DNA from: Calvatia gigantea
Taxonomy: Eukaryota > Basidiomycota > Agaricomycetes > Agaricales > Lycoperdaceae
Direction: 5' to 3'
Length of the DNA: 64,000 nt
Assembly (NCBI GenBank): GCA_025093985.1
Contig: JACAAK010000004.1
Coordinates: 2,728,001 to 2,792,000 of the forward strand
Part shown: in pieces, positions 15,532 to 27,200 of the stretch
How the letters are laid out: each line of letters opens with the position of its first letter
Position numbering within the stretch: position 1 is the first letter of the stretch
The notes under the pieces: model-generated
What the model saw: only the letters and a program-made list of their open reading frames with translations
What the model was told of the DNA's origin: nothing
Database searches by the model: none
Translations under genes and position numbers: made by a program

Positions 15532-17905
15532 ATGGCAACGCGCTCGTCAAAGCGCGCACTAAATGCTGAAATTCCACAGCTCAGTCACTTAGAATCACTT
15601 TTAATTGCCCAAGGGGTATGGGAGATGGGCATAAACACATCCACATGGCCTGCAATAGCCAAAATACTTTCAAAGCATCCACTAGTGACACGCCCAAAAT
15701 CGTTCTTCACAGCCCAGGTCTTTGTCCAAACCCACCCACATGTCGCGCGGGGTTCTCATATGACCTTATGCTAGTTTTGTCATACCATGTACGATCACTT
15801 GATGCGGGAAGCTGGCCTAGAGTCGTAAGTCCTTGAGACTAGTCGTGAACCTCACAGGTCCTGAAGATGTTCATAGGAATGAAGAAAGCAGTGCCCCCCA
15901 ATGTATGGTCTTCCGCCTTTGAACGGCATTTATCAAAGGTGTGCTGAAATATGGCGATCACACAGCGGCGACCAACCTTGCTTTGGCAAAAAAATATTTC
16001 CAGTTGCGCCGTGATGAGTTGCGCGAACTCATCATTGCCGAAGAGAACACATTCAAGTAAAATTGCAGGAGTGTTCAAACAAACCATGTGCTGATCTGAG
16101 ATACCAGGACTGTATTGAAGGAGATAGAGGATATCAAATCTGGCAAATGGGATACAAAAATCAAGGCCAGCCTTCCTGATAAAGCCGTGGATGGGGGACT
16201 CTCAGCAGCTGGAACAGAGGTACGAAAGTCCTCTATCGTCTCGTTCTTATTTTCTGAGTTTTTTTGATTACACAGACAGGAACCGGAGGTGATGAGCCTT
16301 TCGGTGGATCAGACTTAAGCGGAGTAACGGAGACTTCTTCCCCTCCTCTTGCTAGGGTGAGTTGTTCGTTGGGTCAGGTCGCTGTACAATTACAAACATA
16401 ACTTTTTTATACAGGGTGATTCGGAAACACCTACCTTGAAGCCTAACAATGAAGCGGCGCTCGAAGAGGCGCCAGGATCGACGACTGAGCAGACACCGGT
16501 CACGGAAACCAATGTCATGGAAGTAGAGGAGGGCACCGGACCCGAGGAGGCACTAATGGAAGACATGTCTGGAGCGGATCAACCTGTTGAAATGGTCCCA
16601 GCAGACGAGGTTACCGCGCAGGTAAATGAGAAGGATACTGAGCCACTACGACAGGAAGAAGAGGAGGAGGAGGAAGAGGAAGCCACTGCAAGTAAATCCG
16701 AAGAGGAAGAAACTGATCGTGAAGGCGGACCAGCAAAAGAAAGCTCCGTCGAAGAGCCCACGGAGGTAAAGGAACACCAACCTGAGGAAGAGGAGGAAGA
16801 GGAGGATGTGGGAGAGCCACCCCAAGAAGATGAAGACCAGGAGGTTGAAGAAGTGTTGCCACAGGAGGACGAAGCCAACACACCTCCGGTTTCATCAGAA
16901 GAACCAGAGACTCTTGAAGAGACCGAACAACAGGCCGAAGAAGCTGAGGAGGAAGCGGCCTCCGACGAAGAGCCTGCACGAACGACCCGTCGTCAGTTTT
17001 CAGAAATCTTCCCAATAAAAGTAACAATAACTTGGTTTCAGGCTCCACTCGAAATAAGTCATTGGCTGCTGGGGGCCCAACCACTCGGGGAACTCGTCGA
17101 CAAGGACGGACCTCAGAACCAGACGTTCAATCGCCAGCTGTCATAGAAGGTGAACGTGCTGACATGGATGAAACTAAGACTGAGACCTCTCAAGAGGAAG
17201 ACCAGGCTTCGTCACCAGCTCCAGCAGAACCAATCAGCATTCGTCGCAGTAAATACCACTTTCTCGACCTTGTTAACGTGGCTAACGGTGACCGTCAGGT
17301 AAACGAAAAGGATCGGGTGCAGAAAACGTTGAATCTCCTCGTGACCGCAAGCGGCAGCGGGATGAATCAGAACCAGTCGATGATGATGAGCCTGGTCTGT
17401 ACCGGTTTGACTGTCTGTGTTTGTGCCCTCACTGAGTGCTCTTCTAGGACCTTCGTCGACTGGGCAGCGTCGGCGACGCGGAGATCGTTCCGAAGAGCAA
17501 GTTGCATTGAAAAGATTCCAAAACGTCATTGGTATGCTGCATTCCCAGATATCGCAACACCGCAACGGCAACATTTTCCACAATCCTATTCGGACGGTCG
17601 AAGCGCCCGATTATCATGATATTGTCAAACGTCCAATGGATCTCAAGACCATCAAAGGTCGAGTGAAAGACGGTCTGATCGTTAACTCATTGGAATACCA
17701 GCGGGACATCTTCCTCATGTTCGCGAACGCGATGATGTATAATCGCCCTGGATCAGACGTATACCATATGGCTGAAGATGTGAGCAAATCTCTGACAACA
17801 TTCATTGCTATACTTAGGTTGCACCCATGATAGATGATGCACGAAAGCGAAGTGCATATCAAAGCGTTCCGCCAGACAGAGGGCCTCGTCCGCGGTAGAC
17901 CTTAA
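15532..17905 (+). CDS. BRD8/Bdc1-like bromodomain protein, putative NuA4 subunit
   Basis: The N-terminal segment (ESLLIAQGVWEMGINTSTWPAIAKIL) has the SANT-like look of BRD8/Bdc1. A coiled segment follows (KKYFQLRRDELRELIIAEENTFK, about 16.0 kb), typical of this family. A long Glu-rich disordered region occupies about 16.45-17.0 kb, then a basic stretch (RKRQRDE), then a C-terminal bromodomain with the conserved elements FHNPI, APDYHDIVKRPMDLKTIK and ANAMMYNRPGSDVYHMAED. The reader pocket asparagine is the N of MMYNRPGS. The last exon ends ESEVHIKAFRQTEGLVRGRP. Bromodomains bind acetyl-lysine on histones; Bdc1/BRD8 is a NuA4/TIP60 subunit, and TRA1 of the same complex lies 4 kb away. Exact splicing between 15.7 and 16.4 kb is uncertain, since several short exons are needed. 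The bromodomain is secure and the subfamily likely. Confidence 0.8.
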
Positions 17906-18132
17906 GTTCTGGAGTCTTGTATTCTTGCGCCATTTCTATGGCTACTCTCCTTAGTCGTGGAATTAATGTACACACTTTGAATCTGGTTTGAAGAGTATAA
18001 TTACGAGCTCCGAAAACGTTTCATTGTTTGTGTAGGATGGCTAATAAAGCAAATAATGGTTATGTTTGCCTCAATACCTGGTCGCTTTTGCCCGAAAGTC
18101 GTGACCCACAGTCGTATGTCGAGCAAAATTCC

Positions 18133-18579
18133 TCAACTCGATCCCCCAGGTGAATCTTTCTGAGAGTGTTCAACAACAATCGTAGGTGGAGGATTGTTTG
18201 TGGTAAATGCAAGAGGACTGTTTGTGGTTTCAACGTCCATCAACTCTGCACCCACTTGCCAGGTGCTCTGAGCGCTCCCCGTGTTTCCCCTCCCCCCGCG
18301 CCGTAACACCCACTCTACAGAACCAGGCCAATCCTCAACGTAGTAGGCGTGGTCTACAACTCCTTTTGATGCCGCTCGGGCTTCCCGTAAGTAAAATTCG
18401 CGAACCTCTATCAGTCCAACAATCGCTAACACTTCGTCTGCTATGTACTTGGTCTTTCTGGTATCCCAATACAGTGTAGAATCTTGTGTGAACCATTTGA
18501 GTAAGTCGTTGTGGTCCGGAGAGCAACTTGCTCGGGTAAGTCTTTGCACTTTTTTTTTTCGTCTCGCAACACGTAACAT
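18133..18579 (-). CDS. Small protein of unknown function, antisense-adjacent to CTK1
   Basis: An open reverse-strand frame carries a well-composed stretch with alternating charged and hydrophobic residues: LLKWFTQDSTLYWDTRKTKY, then ADEVLAIVGLIEVREFYLRE and YYVEDWPGSVEWVLRR. The tail is Ser/Thr/Pro-rich and ends SQKDSPGGSS. Codon composition looks protein-like over 18.2-18.5 kb and no forward-strand gene explains it. The start is unresolved: ATG at 18579 gives about 148 residues, while an upstream in-frame ATG at 18645 overlaps the CTK1 start codon on the other strand (sharing the bases CATG). A splice acceptor near 18.54 kb would alternatively remove the Arg/Lys-rich beginning. I do not recognise the family. 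Confidence 0.42.
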   Translation of the reverse strand: MLRVARRKKKVQRLTRASCSPDHNDLLKWFTQDSTLYWDTRKTKYIADEVLAIVGLIEVREFYLREARAASKGVVDHAYYVEDWPGSVEWVLRRGGRGNTGSAQSTWQVGAELMDVETTNSPLAFTTNNPPPTIVVEHSQKDSPGGSS

Positions 18580-18643
18580 CACAAGCTGAAAGCGTCCATT
18601 TCTTCCATCCTTTCTTCCATCATCTAGTTTCCACTCTCCACCC

Positions 18644-21600
18644 ATGCGCTCACAACACAAAACAAATAGACGACCTCGAGGGAACAAGTCTCAGGAAGAC
18701 GACCAATACGCCACCTCTCGCATGGAGGAGGGCTCTGATTCATACTCGCGCTCTCACCGTGCCTCTCATCGGTCAGACGACCGCAGAACGTCGTCAACGT
18801 CAAACCGGGATTACTACGATGGATACAGGGAAACAGGTCCGCATTCTCGTGATCGACATGACGAAGATGCATGGTATTCCGATGTAAGGAGGTACAGGGA
18901 AGAAGATGTTTATCGAAGGGAAGACGATTATGATGTTGGCATGAGGCGGGATTCTGACTGGGGAACTCGCTCTACGAGCGACTCACAGTATTCAGGTATG
19001 AGAGAAGATTGGCCTCACCAACAGTATGGCCATCCCTCGTCATATCCTGACTCGTCTTCGTGGGACGCTGCCCCGTCCCGCGATACATATGACAGCAGAA
19101 CCTCTTACTACGATGATTGGCACCCTCCTAACCCCCGTGATTCATCCTCTCGTGCCCGTGACGACAATAGACATATTCACGGTGAGAAACATGGCCGTAA
19201 AGACTCGGGTTGGTCTCGGGATCGTAGGAGGGACAGGGAGGTTCAGCAGCCCCATCACCACGTTGATTCGGGATGGGATGGGCGTCGTAGGGACAACGGT
19301 TGGGAGGACAAAATGGCTGAAGATCCTGAGGTTATGGAGGAGAGAGCATGGGAGCCTGCTCCGTCTTGGAAGTCTTCCCATCGCACTAATGACATTCAGC
19401 ATCGAACGCAACACCCGAATAATCAGAGAAATTCTCAGCATAGACAGCAACATTTTTCAAGAGGGGGAAAACGAAATCACAACTCAAAGCAGCAACGTCG
19501 GGATTGGAGGAACGACGATTCGCATCTGAATAAGTATGGCTACTCCTACATTCCGATGGTTTAGTTCACTCAATGCTCTCCAAAAGCTGGACCCGCAGGG
19601 ACTACCATGGCCAGAATCGCAAAGCGGGTAAACTGCCACAGCCGCAACACCAGCCGCCACAGTCTCGGTTCGGGCAGCCGCAATCGCGTTCGCGGTCACG
19701 GTCTCCCGCTGAATCCTATCACTCTTACTTATCTTCCCGCGGTCGTTCTCGGTCACCCTCCTGTTCTCCTGCACCCAAACGTCGTCGCCGCGAAGCTAGT
19801 CCAGTGCTACGACCAACCCAAACGCCAAGTGATAGAGATGCTCCTGGTTGGGTACCACGGCAGGAACGAGGCCTTCATTCAAGGTCGCCCAGTCCGCAAC
19901 AGGATTCCGAGTATCCACATATTAACCGTAAGAGTGTGTCTTCAGCATCATCAGTTTCATCGCGTCCCAGTAGCCGGAGTACCAGCCCACATGTAACAAC
20001 GCGACTAGTCCACCGCCTACCCACATCTGAGTCCTCAACTTCGATGCCTCCCGATAAGACGTCGCGGAACGCTCAGCGTGAGATCCCCAGACCATTCTTG
20101 TCACACCCAAATGGCAAATACCACTCGCAAAATAGGCAGGACAAGGATCTCAATGTATGTACAGCCTAGTTCTTCGGTATACTGCTGTTGATTTGTTCCA
20201 TGCAGATTGACTGGACGCTGAGCAACTCGGCGGCCGACTCAAATTATGATGATTCCATGCCTCCTCCCTCAATTATCCCACCTCCCCGTTCCACCTACCC
20301 GCCCTTTGAAAACGTGACTCCAGAACCTCAACCCCCGCCTCGAGTTAATATAGCATCGCAATCCAACCGCAAACAAACCATCGGCTTCAGACCTATAACA
20401 CGTGCACAGCCGGGTTCGAGCTCGTCGCTCCGCAAGTTTTTCCCTGGCGATGACGACGAGGCGGAGCAATCGCAGAACATCGAACCCCCTTCGCAACAGC
20501 GTCAGGGGTACCAACCCTCTCCCGCACTCACTCCCCCTGCTAAGGGCGTCTGCCCGGCACCCGACCAAGACGAAGAGCTTCCTCTCCACCAAACTCCTGC
20601 ATGGCAAGGCCGAAAGACGGTTGATTATGCCCAGACTAAAACGAGCTATAATGGTCAGCTTTTAACAAAACGGTCACCTCAATCTCCTACCCACAATGCA
20701 AGATGGAAGGGAGATGAAATAGCTAACCACGAGTTCGTTCCGGCCAGTAGTGTACCTACCGATGACCTCAAAAAGCCTACAAATCGAATGACCGCAGAGC
20801 CGAGTCCAGGCCCACCACAGTATTTACCAGCGCCTCGACTATGCACCCCCTTCGCCATCCCCATTATCCACCCCTTCACCTCTGCCATCCTCGCTGCCAC
20901 CACCATCAACCTCGACGATTTCAATTGGTCGTGATGAAGATTCTCGAGGACTAGGGAAGGCGTCCGTATCGTTGGGTAAACCCGTCTATAGCATCGTCAC
21001 GCAGGTTGGAGAAGGTACATTTGGGAAAGTCTATAAAGCCCGCAACTCTGTCACTAGCCTCCTCGTCGCCCTCAAGCGAATAAGAATGGAAACTGAAAAA
21101 GATGGCTTCCCCGTTACGGCCATGCGAGAGATCAAACTATTACAGTCCTTGCGACATGAAAACGTGGTCCAGTTGTATGAGATGATTGTCTCGAACGGTA
21201 AGCTTGGCCTTATATTCCTGGTTCATTGGAAAACTTATCTTCATAACATAGGCTCTGTTTATATGGTGTTCGAGTATATGGATCACGATCTCACAGGGAT
21301 CTTGTCACAAACCCAATTCGAGTTCACACCCGCCCACCTTAAATCACTATGTCATCAGATGCTTGCGGGCCTGGCATATCTTCATCACAAGGGGGTGATT
21401 CACCGCGATATCAAGGGCTCAAATATCCTGATCAATAACCGTGGTGAACTCAAACTGGCAGATTTCGGACTAGCCCGTTTTTACCAGAAGCGGCGCAGGA
21501 CGGATTACACAAATCGTGTCATTACTTTGTGGTATCGTCCACCAGAAGCTTTTGTTCGGTGCCACTGTCTATGGACCTGAAGTTGATATGTGGAGTGCTG

Positions 21601-22186
21601 GGTGAGTTCACCTACGGTTTATGTTCGTAGTCGCAGGTGAAACTGACACTTTTCATTCAGATGTATAATGTTAGAATTGTTCACTAAAAAACCAGTCTTC
21701 CAAGGCAACGACGAGATTCATCAGCTGGACGTCATCCATAAACTGCTTGGTACACCCAATCCCGAGCGGTGGCCTGCCCTTGTAGATTTGCCGTGGTATG
21801 AGCTGGCCCGACCACGAGACGAGATGCCCAACCACTTCCGCGAAATATTCCAGAAGTATGTTCTCTTGTTTCATTCCATCCCCACTACGTCATGTAACAT
21901 TCGAAACCACAGGTGGATGTCTCCAGCGGCGTTAGATCTAGCAGAGCAACTCCTTGCTTACGATCCATTGCGACGCATAAATGCCATTCAGGCTATGGAG
22001 GCCCCCTACTTCACTCAGGAGATTCCTGGTGCTTCACTACCAACAGGGTGGGTGGTGATATACACAACGTTCTTAGCCTGTATTAACTTGCCGCAAAGTC
22101 TGGCGACACTCGAAGGTGAATGGCATGAGCTTGAGACTAAACGGGAGCGAGCGAAGAAGCGGAAGAAGAATGAGGGTGGTGCATAG
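18644..22186 (+). CDS. CTK1: CTD kinase Ctk1/CDK12-type cyclin-dependent kinase, with apparent 1-nt frameshift
   Basis: The product is the nuclear kinase that phosphorylates Ser2 of the RNA polymerase II C-terminal domain. The N-terminal third is an Arg/Ser/Asp/Tyr-rich disordered region (18.64-19.53 kb) followed by RS dipeptide clusters (RSRSRSPAES, SRGRSRSPSCSP), as in CDK12/Ctk1. The kinase domain begins at VGEGTFGKVYKA, with the catalytic Lys in VALKRIRM, a PITAIRE-like helix reading PVTAMRE, the catalytic loop HRDIKGSNIL, DFGLAR and WYRPPE. After PPE the expected LLFGATVYGPEVDMWSAG is encoded one base out of frame (extra base at about 21548), so the frame as given stops at 21580. The rest (IMLELFTKKPVFQGNDE to the C-terminus KRKKNEGGA) is intact. 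Introns restore the frame elsewhere, including a 46-nt one at 20752-20797. Either a sequence error or a genuine lesion is possible. Confidence 0.9.
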
Positions 22187-22301
22187 TCGACTCAATCTCA
22201 TATAGGTGTTACTCTTATTCTCACACAAGGTACATTTTATCATTAAGATATGGATTCTGCAGTGCGCTGTTACAGAAACGCGGCGAAATGGGAACTGTTT
22301 T

Positions 22302-23880
22302 CTATGCCACCGACGATGTGACCCGAACCAAATTTTTCTGTATCAGGTGCTGAACTATCGATTCGGCCTAACAGAGGGAAGGCGTTGAGGGGATAAAGAA
22401 ATGGATAACTTTGAGTCCGCTCACATTGGCTGCCGTCAGTCTGATTTGTGCATCCCAACGCTTGGTGAACGGTGCACCAGTATCCTCTGCCTCCTCCACT
22501 TCACCCAAACCACCCGCCTTACCTTGCGCATCGTCTTCCTCACGATCACTTTCAAACCAAATCAATTTGTCAACTTGGTCAATGGTCCCACTCAAACGGC
22601 CTTGCTCAATCATCTTGCGAGCCATGGTCTCCGCAGCGCCCGGAGTAAGATCGAGTAGAGCGCCTAATCCGCGAAACGTAATATTATTGTAGATCTTCGA
22701 GCTGGCCAGAAGATTGTGTTCCATGACAGCACGATCCAGGACAGTCGAGGGACCCGTCCTGGTGCTCGTCGTAGGTTCCCTGTCATCGGCATAGCTATCA
22801 TCGTTTCCGGCGGAAGCCAGTCGGTCGTTGGATGAGATTGCGACTTTGGCGAGTTGATGTGGTTTGAGGGTTTGTTGAAATTCCTTGATTTCGGCAGGTC
22901 GGAGAATGTGATCGAGGAACATTTTGGAGAGGATGTTGTACGTTGGGAGGTCGGCGGACCGTTCGTCTCGGTAAAGAGATGCGAGGACTCTTGATCGGTT
23001 GGGACCTGCTGGTGCCAGTACGGCGCACGTCACGGCTGCAGTGCTGAAACAATGGTGTATGCGATTTAAGCGATGATAGACAGTACGAAACTGGGGCGAA
23101 TGGGTCAACGTACAGCATGTGGCGACGCTCCTCTTCATCAATCTCTCCAACGTAACTGAGTTCATGATAACGACTTGCGGCCTCCAAAAATTTACGGTTG
23201 TAGTCACTGATACGGGCTTGGCAGAGTTTGAATTGGAGGATGACTTCGCGGTCGGTCGTTGAGTGAATGAGAAGGGCGGCACGATTGTAATAGGTTTCTG
23301 CCTGGATAGACTCTTCATCCTCGAGAAGAAGCCGAACAATCCGGATATAAACGCGCAGCTTGTCTATGTCAGATATTGACCTAGGGGCAATGATTTGAAA
23401 GTCCTGACTGGCAGCAGATAGACATACCTCTGTCCTGTTTCTAGGGACGTGCTCATCAGTACGCGAGCTGCTTCACTCCATTCTTCTTCTTTCTCGAAAA
23501 GGTCGGCGAGTTGAAATTTGAGAGCATTGACCTATACGCTTGAGCATATATAGACAGGGAGACCGCTGGGCAAATACCTGCTCCTCATAACTGACGATGC
23601 GGGGTTGCACGGTTGTGAGGGTGTCTTCAACAACGCGCTTTCTGAGATCGTGATCTTGAACGGCACCTTCTCCCAGGACCTTGACTAGTTCTGAGAGGAC
23701 CTGTCGGCCGACCACGAGACCGATATTATCATGATTGATGACGGTGTCGACGAGGGTGTGTATGTCCCTGGATAGGGCAGCAGTGTCATTCTGTGCGAGT
23801 ATTTCTGGGATGAGGGAGATAAACGCGGGTCCCTTGTCCTTCTGAGCGAGGGTAGAATACTGGGTGAGTCTGCTCTCCAT
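22302..23880 (-). CDS. CSN4: COP9 signalosome subunit 4 (PCI domain)
   Basis: This subunit belongs to the COP9 signalosome, which removes NEDD8 from cullins. The start is MESRLTQYSTLAQKDKG. Helical TPR-like repeats follow (QADLFEKEEEWSEAAR, YYNRAALLIH, RYHELSYVGEIDEEERRHML), then the PCI winged helix near YNNITFRGLGALLDLTPGAA and MIEQGRLSGTIDQVDKLIWF. An Asp/Glu insert sits between the halves of the C-terminal region. Splicing an intron at 22368-22424 gives the C-terminus NAESIVQHLIQKNLVRVTSS; reading through it instead gives a stop at 22368 and an unrelated hydrophobic tail. I chose the spliced end because the helix continues as in other CSN4 proteins. Rpn5 and other PCI subunits are the alternatives, but the PCI sequence fits CSN4 best. 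It is divergent from the Tyr-Pro repeat gene. Confidence 0.9.
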
Positions 23881-24287
23881 GACACAGGATCGATGACTGC
23901 TGCAAATAGGCGCCCAATTACATATGATACAACTTCACCATCAAAGATATCAATCATTGTCACAGTGAAACTGTTGCCATTGATATCTGGTAACCAGACG
24001 CCGACTGTCCTCGCCACTCCTTTCTTTTGCTCCCATAACCTCCGGGCTCAGTGAGCCCTTTGTCCATCTTCTAGCTGGTGTCTGGGACCCGGCAAATAGC
24101 TGCGCGTTTACCCATCCCCGGGCCTTAATTCGTTTTAAATTTAAGGTGCAGTTGAAACCATCATGCTATTAATAGCCCTACTAAAACCCGGTTTTTTTCT
24201 GTCCCCCCTTAATAAGTCGCATACACAGCCGTTGCCCCCCCCCCTCAATTTGCTGCCAGACCGTCATTCTCTTGACAAGCTTCGCCA
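23881..24287. promoter_or_regulatory. Divergent intergenic region between CSN4 and the Tyr-Pro repeat gene
   Basis: This 407-bp gap separates two outward-facing start codons and must hold both promoters. It contains A/T-rich blocks near 24130-24180 and C-rich runs near 24205 and 24235-24244 just upstream of the plus-strand start. I see no convincing coding sequence in it. Confidence 0.5.
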
Positions 24288-27200
24288 ATGTCCCGTCTAA
24301 CGGCCTCGCCTTTCCACAAACCAGCACCCTTTGTCTTCCCAAAAGAACCGATTAGTCCTCCAGAGACCCTGGCTTCCAGTGTTTACCCACAAGCAGGACT
24401 TCCTCCAACGTCCAACGAGGCGCCCCACGAAGAGAGTGCAGTGAACGTTTCCCCAGAGGCTTCTTCGCAGTCGCGAATTCGCCGCCCCTCCATTTCCTAC
24501 CAAAATTCAGGATTGCGAGACCCACCGACCCGTCCCGTCCACCGGAGTTACAGGTTCTTCGTCGTGGTTGTCCCCCCTCCGTGTCTTATTCAAGAACATG
24601 GCCACCTTGGACATACTCTGGGGTCTGGTCCCTCCCATCGACTTTCACAAGGGATAATTGTTCCCCTCTTTCCTACCGTACGTGGGTTGTCTGGTTCGTG
24701 GGCACGTTGTCTTAACCCTTATACAGGTATATGGCCAACTCACGGCTATCGCTAAGGAATTCAATTTTCCAAGCACAACAGGGTTGTGCCTCTACCTACA
24801 TTGGAATGAAAATGGTATCTCCATGACACCGCGTATCTCTGATGAATTATGGCATACGCTTTGGAGCCACCTCTTCGAGATTCCATCAACACCCCGCGGC
24901 CTCCCAATTGCGGGGAAAATCGAGTTCGATGTAGACTTCCAGCAAGCGCGTTGGTATCCTTCATGGCTTTCAACATTTACTCGCGACCATTTAGAGCGCC
25001 CGTCTGTCTATTTCCCCTCTAATGCACCATCTGCAACCCATGTCCACGGAGAAAGTCGTGCTTCTAGCTCTCCCGAGTCGGACAACCCTGGTAATGCACC
25101 ATCACACCTCCGTGGCACTTCCAGCAATCTTCGCCATGTTCCCAAAAAGCTTTCGCTTGTGGACCGCTTCGAATTTCCTTCTAGCCGCCCGGCAAGTCGG
25201 GCAAGTGTAGTGGAGAGCCTCAAATTACCAGATCAAGGACCGCCAGTCGCCAAGGCTCTCTCTCCCATTATTCAAGAAGAGGAACCTAAATCTGCAAGGG
25301 AAAAGCTGGAAGACCGAGTTAAATACTGGAGAGCCAGCACTGTTATTAGTCCTCAAACTCAGCCGCATCCCCTTGGCGAGGATACCTCCTCTCCTGTCGA
25401 GGTAGAGATGAACCTTGAGGAGTTTACTTGGTCGATTTCTTCCGTCGGCCCTGATGACTATGACACTGTTTTCCAATGGGCTCCGTCTGTCCGTCTTCCT
25501 TCGCCCGACATAGCCCGCCGTGTTCTCGACGATTGCCCCCTCACTCCCTCGACCGCGACAACATGGGGTGCGCCATTAAGCTACCCACCCAGCCCTTTGA
25601 GCAATTACAGGCCACCCTCCCTCGATCTTGGTTTCCGAAGCATCTTTAGCCCCCCATTGACACCCGCTACAGCAACATCTTGGGGCCCATTATCGCCAGC
25701 GATGTCAACACTCCACTGGTATCAGGAAGTCTCGCGGCCGGCTTCTGTTCACCTTGCTGACCGAGGCGAGTTCAGTCGCCCCGTCACTCCGTCCACTGCG
25801 ACAACCTGGGGTGCACCGGTTTCATACCCACCCACACCAACCACGCCAGAACATGTTCATACGCCAGATGCTGCGCAACGATGTTTCGATGATGCACAAG
25901 AAAATGGCATTAAGGCAGCACAATACTCCCATTCTCATCGCGTGCTACCTTGGCAGTTCGTGTGGCCTTATTTCCGGCCGCGTGAAGCCGGTCCTGAATC
26001 AAGAGGGGAAGTCATGCAAGGTTCAGGGTATCCCTACTTCTCGATTTGTAAGTTCGTTCTAGTTTAATTTGCACTCTGGGTGCTGATTGAGTGCTCAGAC
26101 CCACCTGTATATCCCCACTTTGAGTTGTATCCCATAGCGGCTGCTGCTCGGACGCAGGACGATAGCCAGAGTACTTCACCTGTCAGGGTTACGCTCAACA
26201 CCCAATATCCGGCCCTCCGAATCTGTAAGTATTACGGCAAGTAATTAATGAACATTTCATTGATCAGAACCTTCAGATGTCCCAGTGTACCCACATAATC
26301 TCGATGTAATTTATCCAGAAGTGCAACAGGAAGGAAAGAGCTTTACACCCGCCTTCGTCACTACGTCCCAGTACCCTTTCTTCGATTTGTGTAAGTCCTT
26401 CCAGTTTTTGATCGAGAATTGCACCGGCTGAAAGCTTCATATAGATCCTACTGTCCCGAAAACAACTCAGGTAGCCCCTGCTGTTCCGTCGTCTTGTACT
26501 AATTGCTCGTATCCTGCATTCAATCTCTGTACGTCTTGTTATGGCATGACACCCGCGCAAATTACTACAGGACTAATTGTGCCACAGACCCAGCCGTTTA
26601 CCCTCACTTCGATTTTTATCCAGCGGTTGAACGTGCATCTGGTATGTCATGCCAAACAATTCCGAGCGCGGGGCTCATAGCATCTAGCCTCTGTAAAAAT
26701 GGTGGACCCGTTTTATGGCACATATCCAAATTTCGTCATATGTTCGTCTCTTCCCTTCTGATTGTCTGCCCCTCAAGGCCTCATATCCAAACGCACTGAC
26801 AGATCCGCTCGCATATCCTCATTTCGATCTTTATCCTGGCAAGGCTACGGAGGTCCTGAAGGAGGCGGACGTGGAACTCGGAGAGGTCAAGGTGACACTT
26901 TCTGGCCAGTATCCTAGCTTCAATTTCTGTAAGCCATTCACTGCGGAACGTCACCTCATCACTGAATCTTTTTTAAGACCCGCCCGTCTATCCACATTTC
27001 AACATCTATCCGGTGCCAGAATCTGTTGCCAAGCAGGAACCCGTGAATGAGCTGTCGACTGGGGTATATCCTTACTTGATTATATATCCACCCGTAACTG
27101 GAAGGAACGTAAACAACTTTCCGAAAGGTGACACTGAGGGGTTGAATAACACAGTGCAGTCTGACTCTTGTAAGCCCTGTATATGCGAGAGCCCTAACAT

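Noticed and set aside
16579..17084. Long minus-strand frames rich in Ser or Leu/Pro
   Set aside because: They are complements of the Glu-rich coding tract of the bromodomain gene and show only low-complexity sequence.
19026..19453. Plus- and minus-strand frames of 100-167 codons inside CTK1
   Set aside because: They overlap the Arg/Ser/Asp-rich CTK1 N-terminus in other frames and have biased, meaningless composition.
20700..20990. Apparent frameshift in CTK1 upstream of the kinase domain
   Set aside because: A 46-nt intron with GT-AG ends (20752-20797) and a plausible branch site restores the frame.
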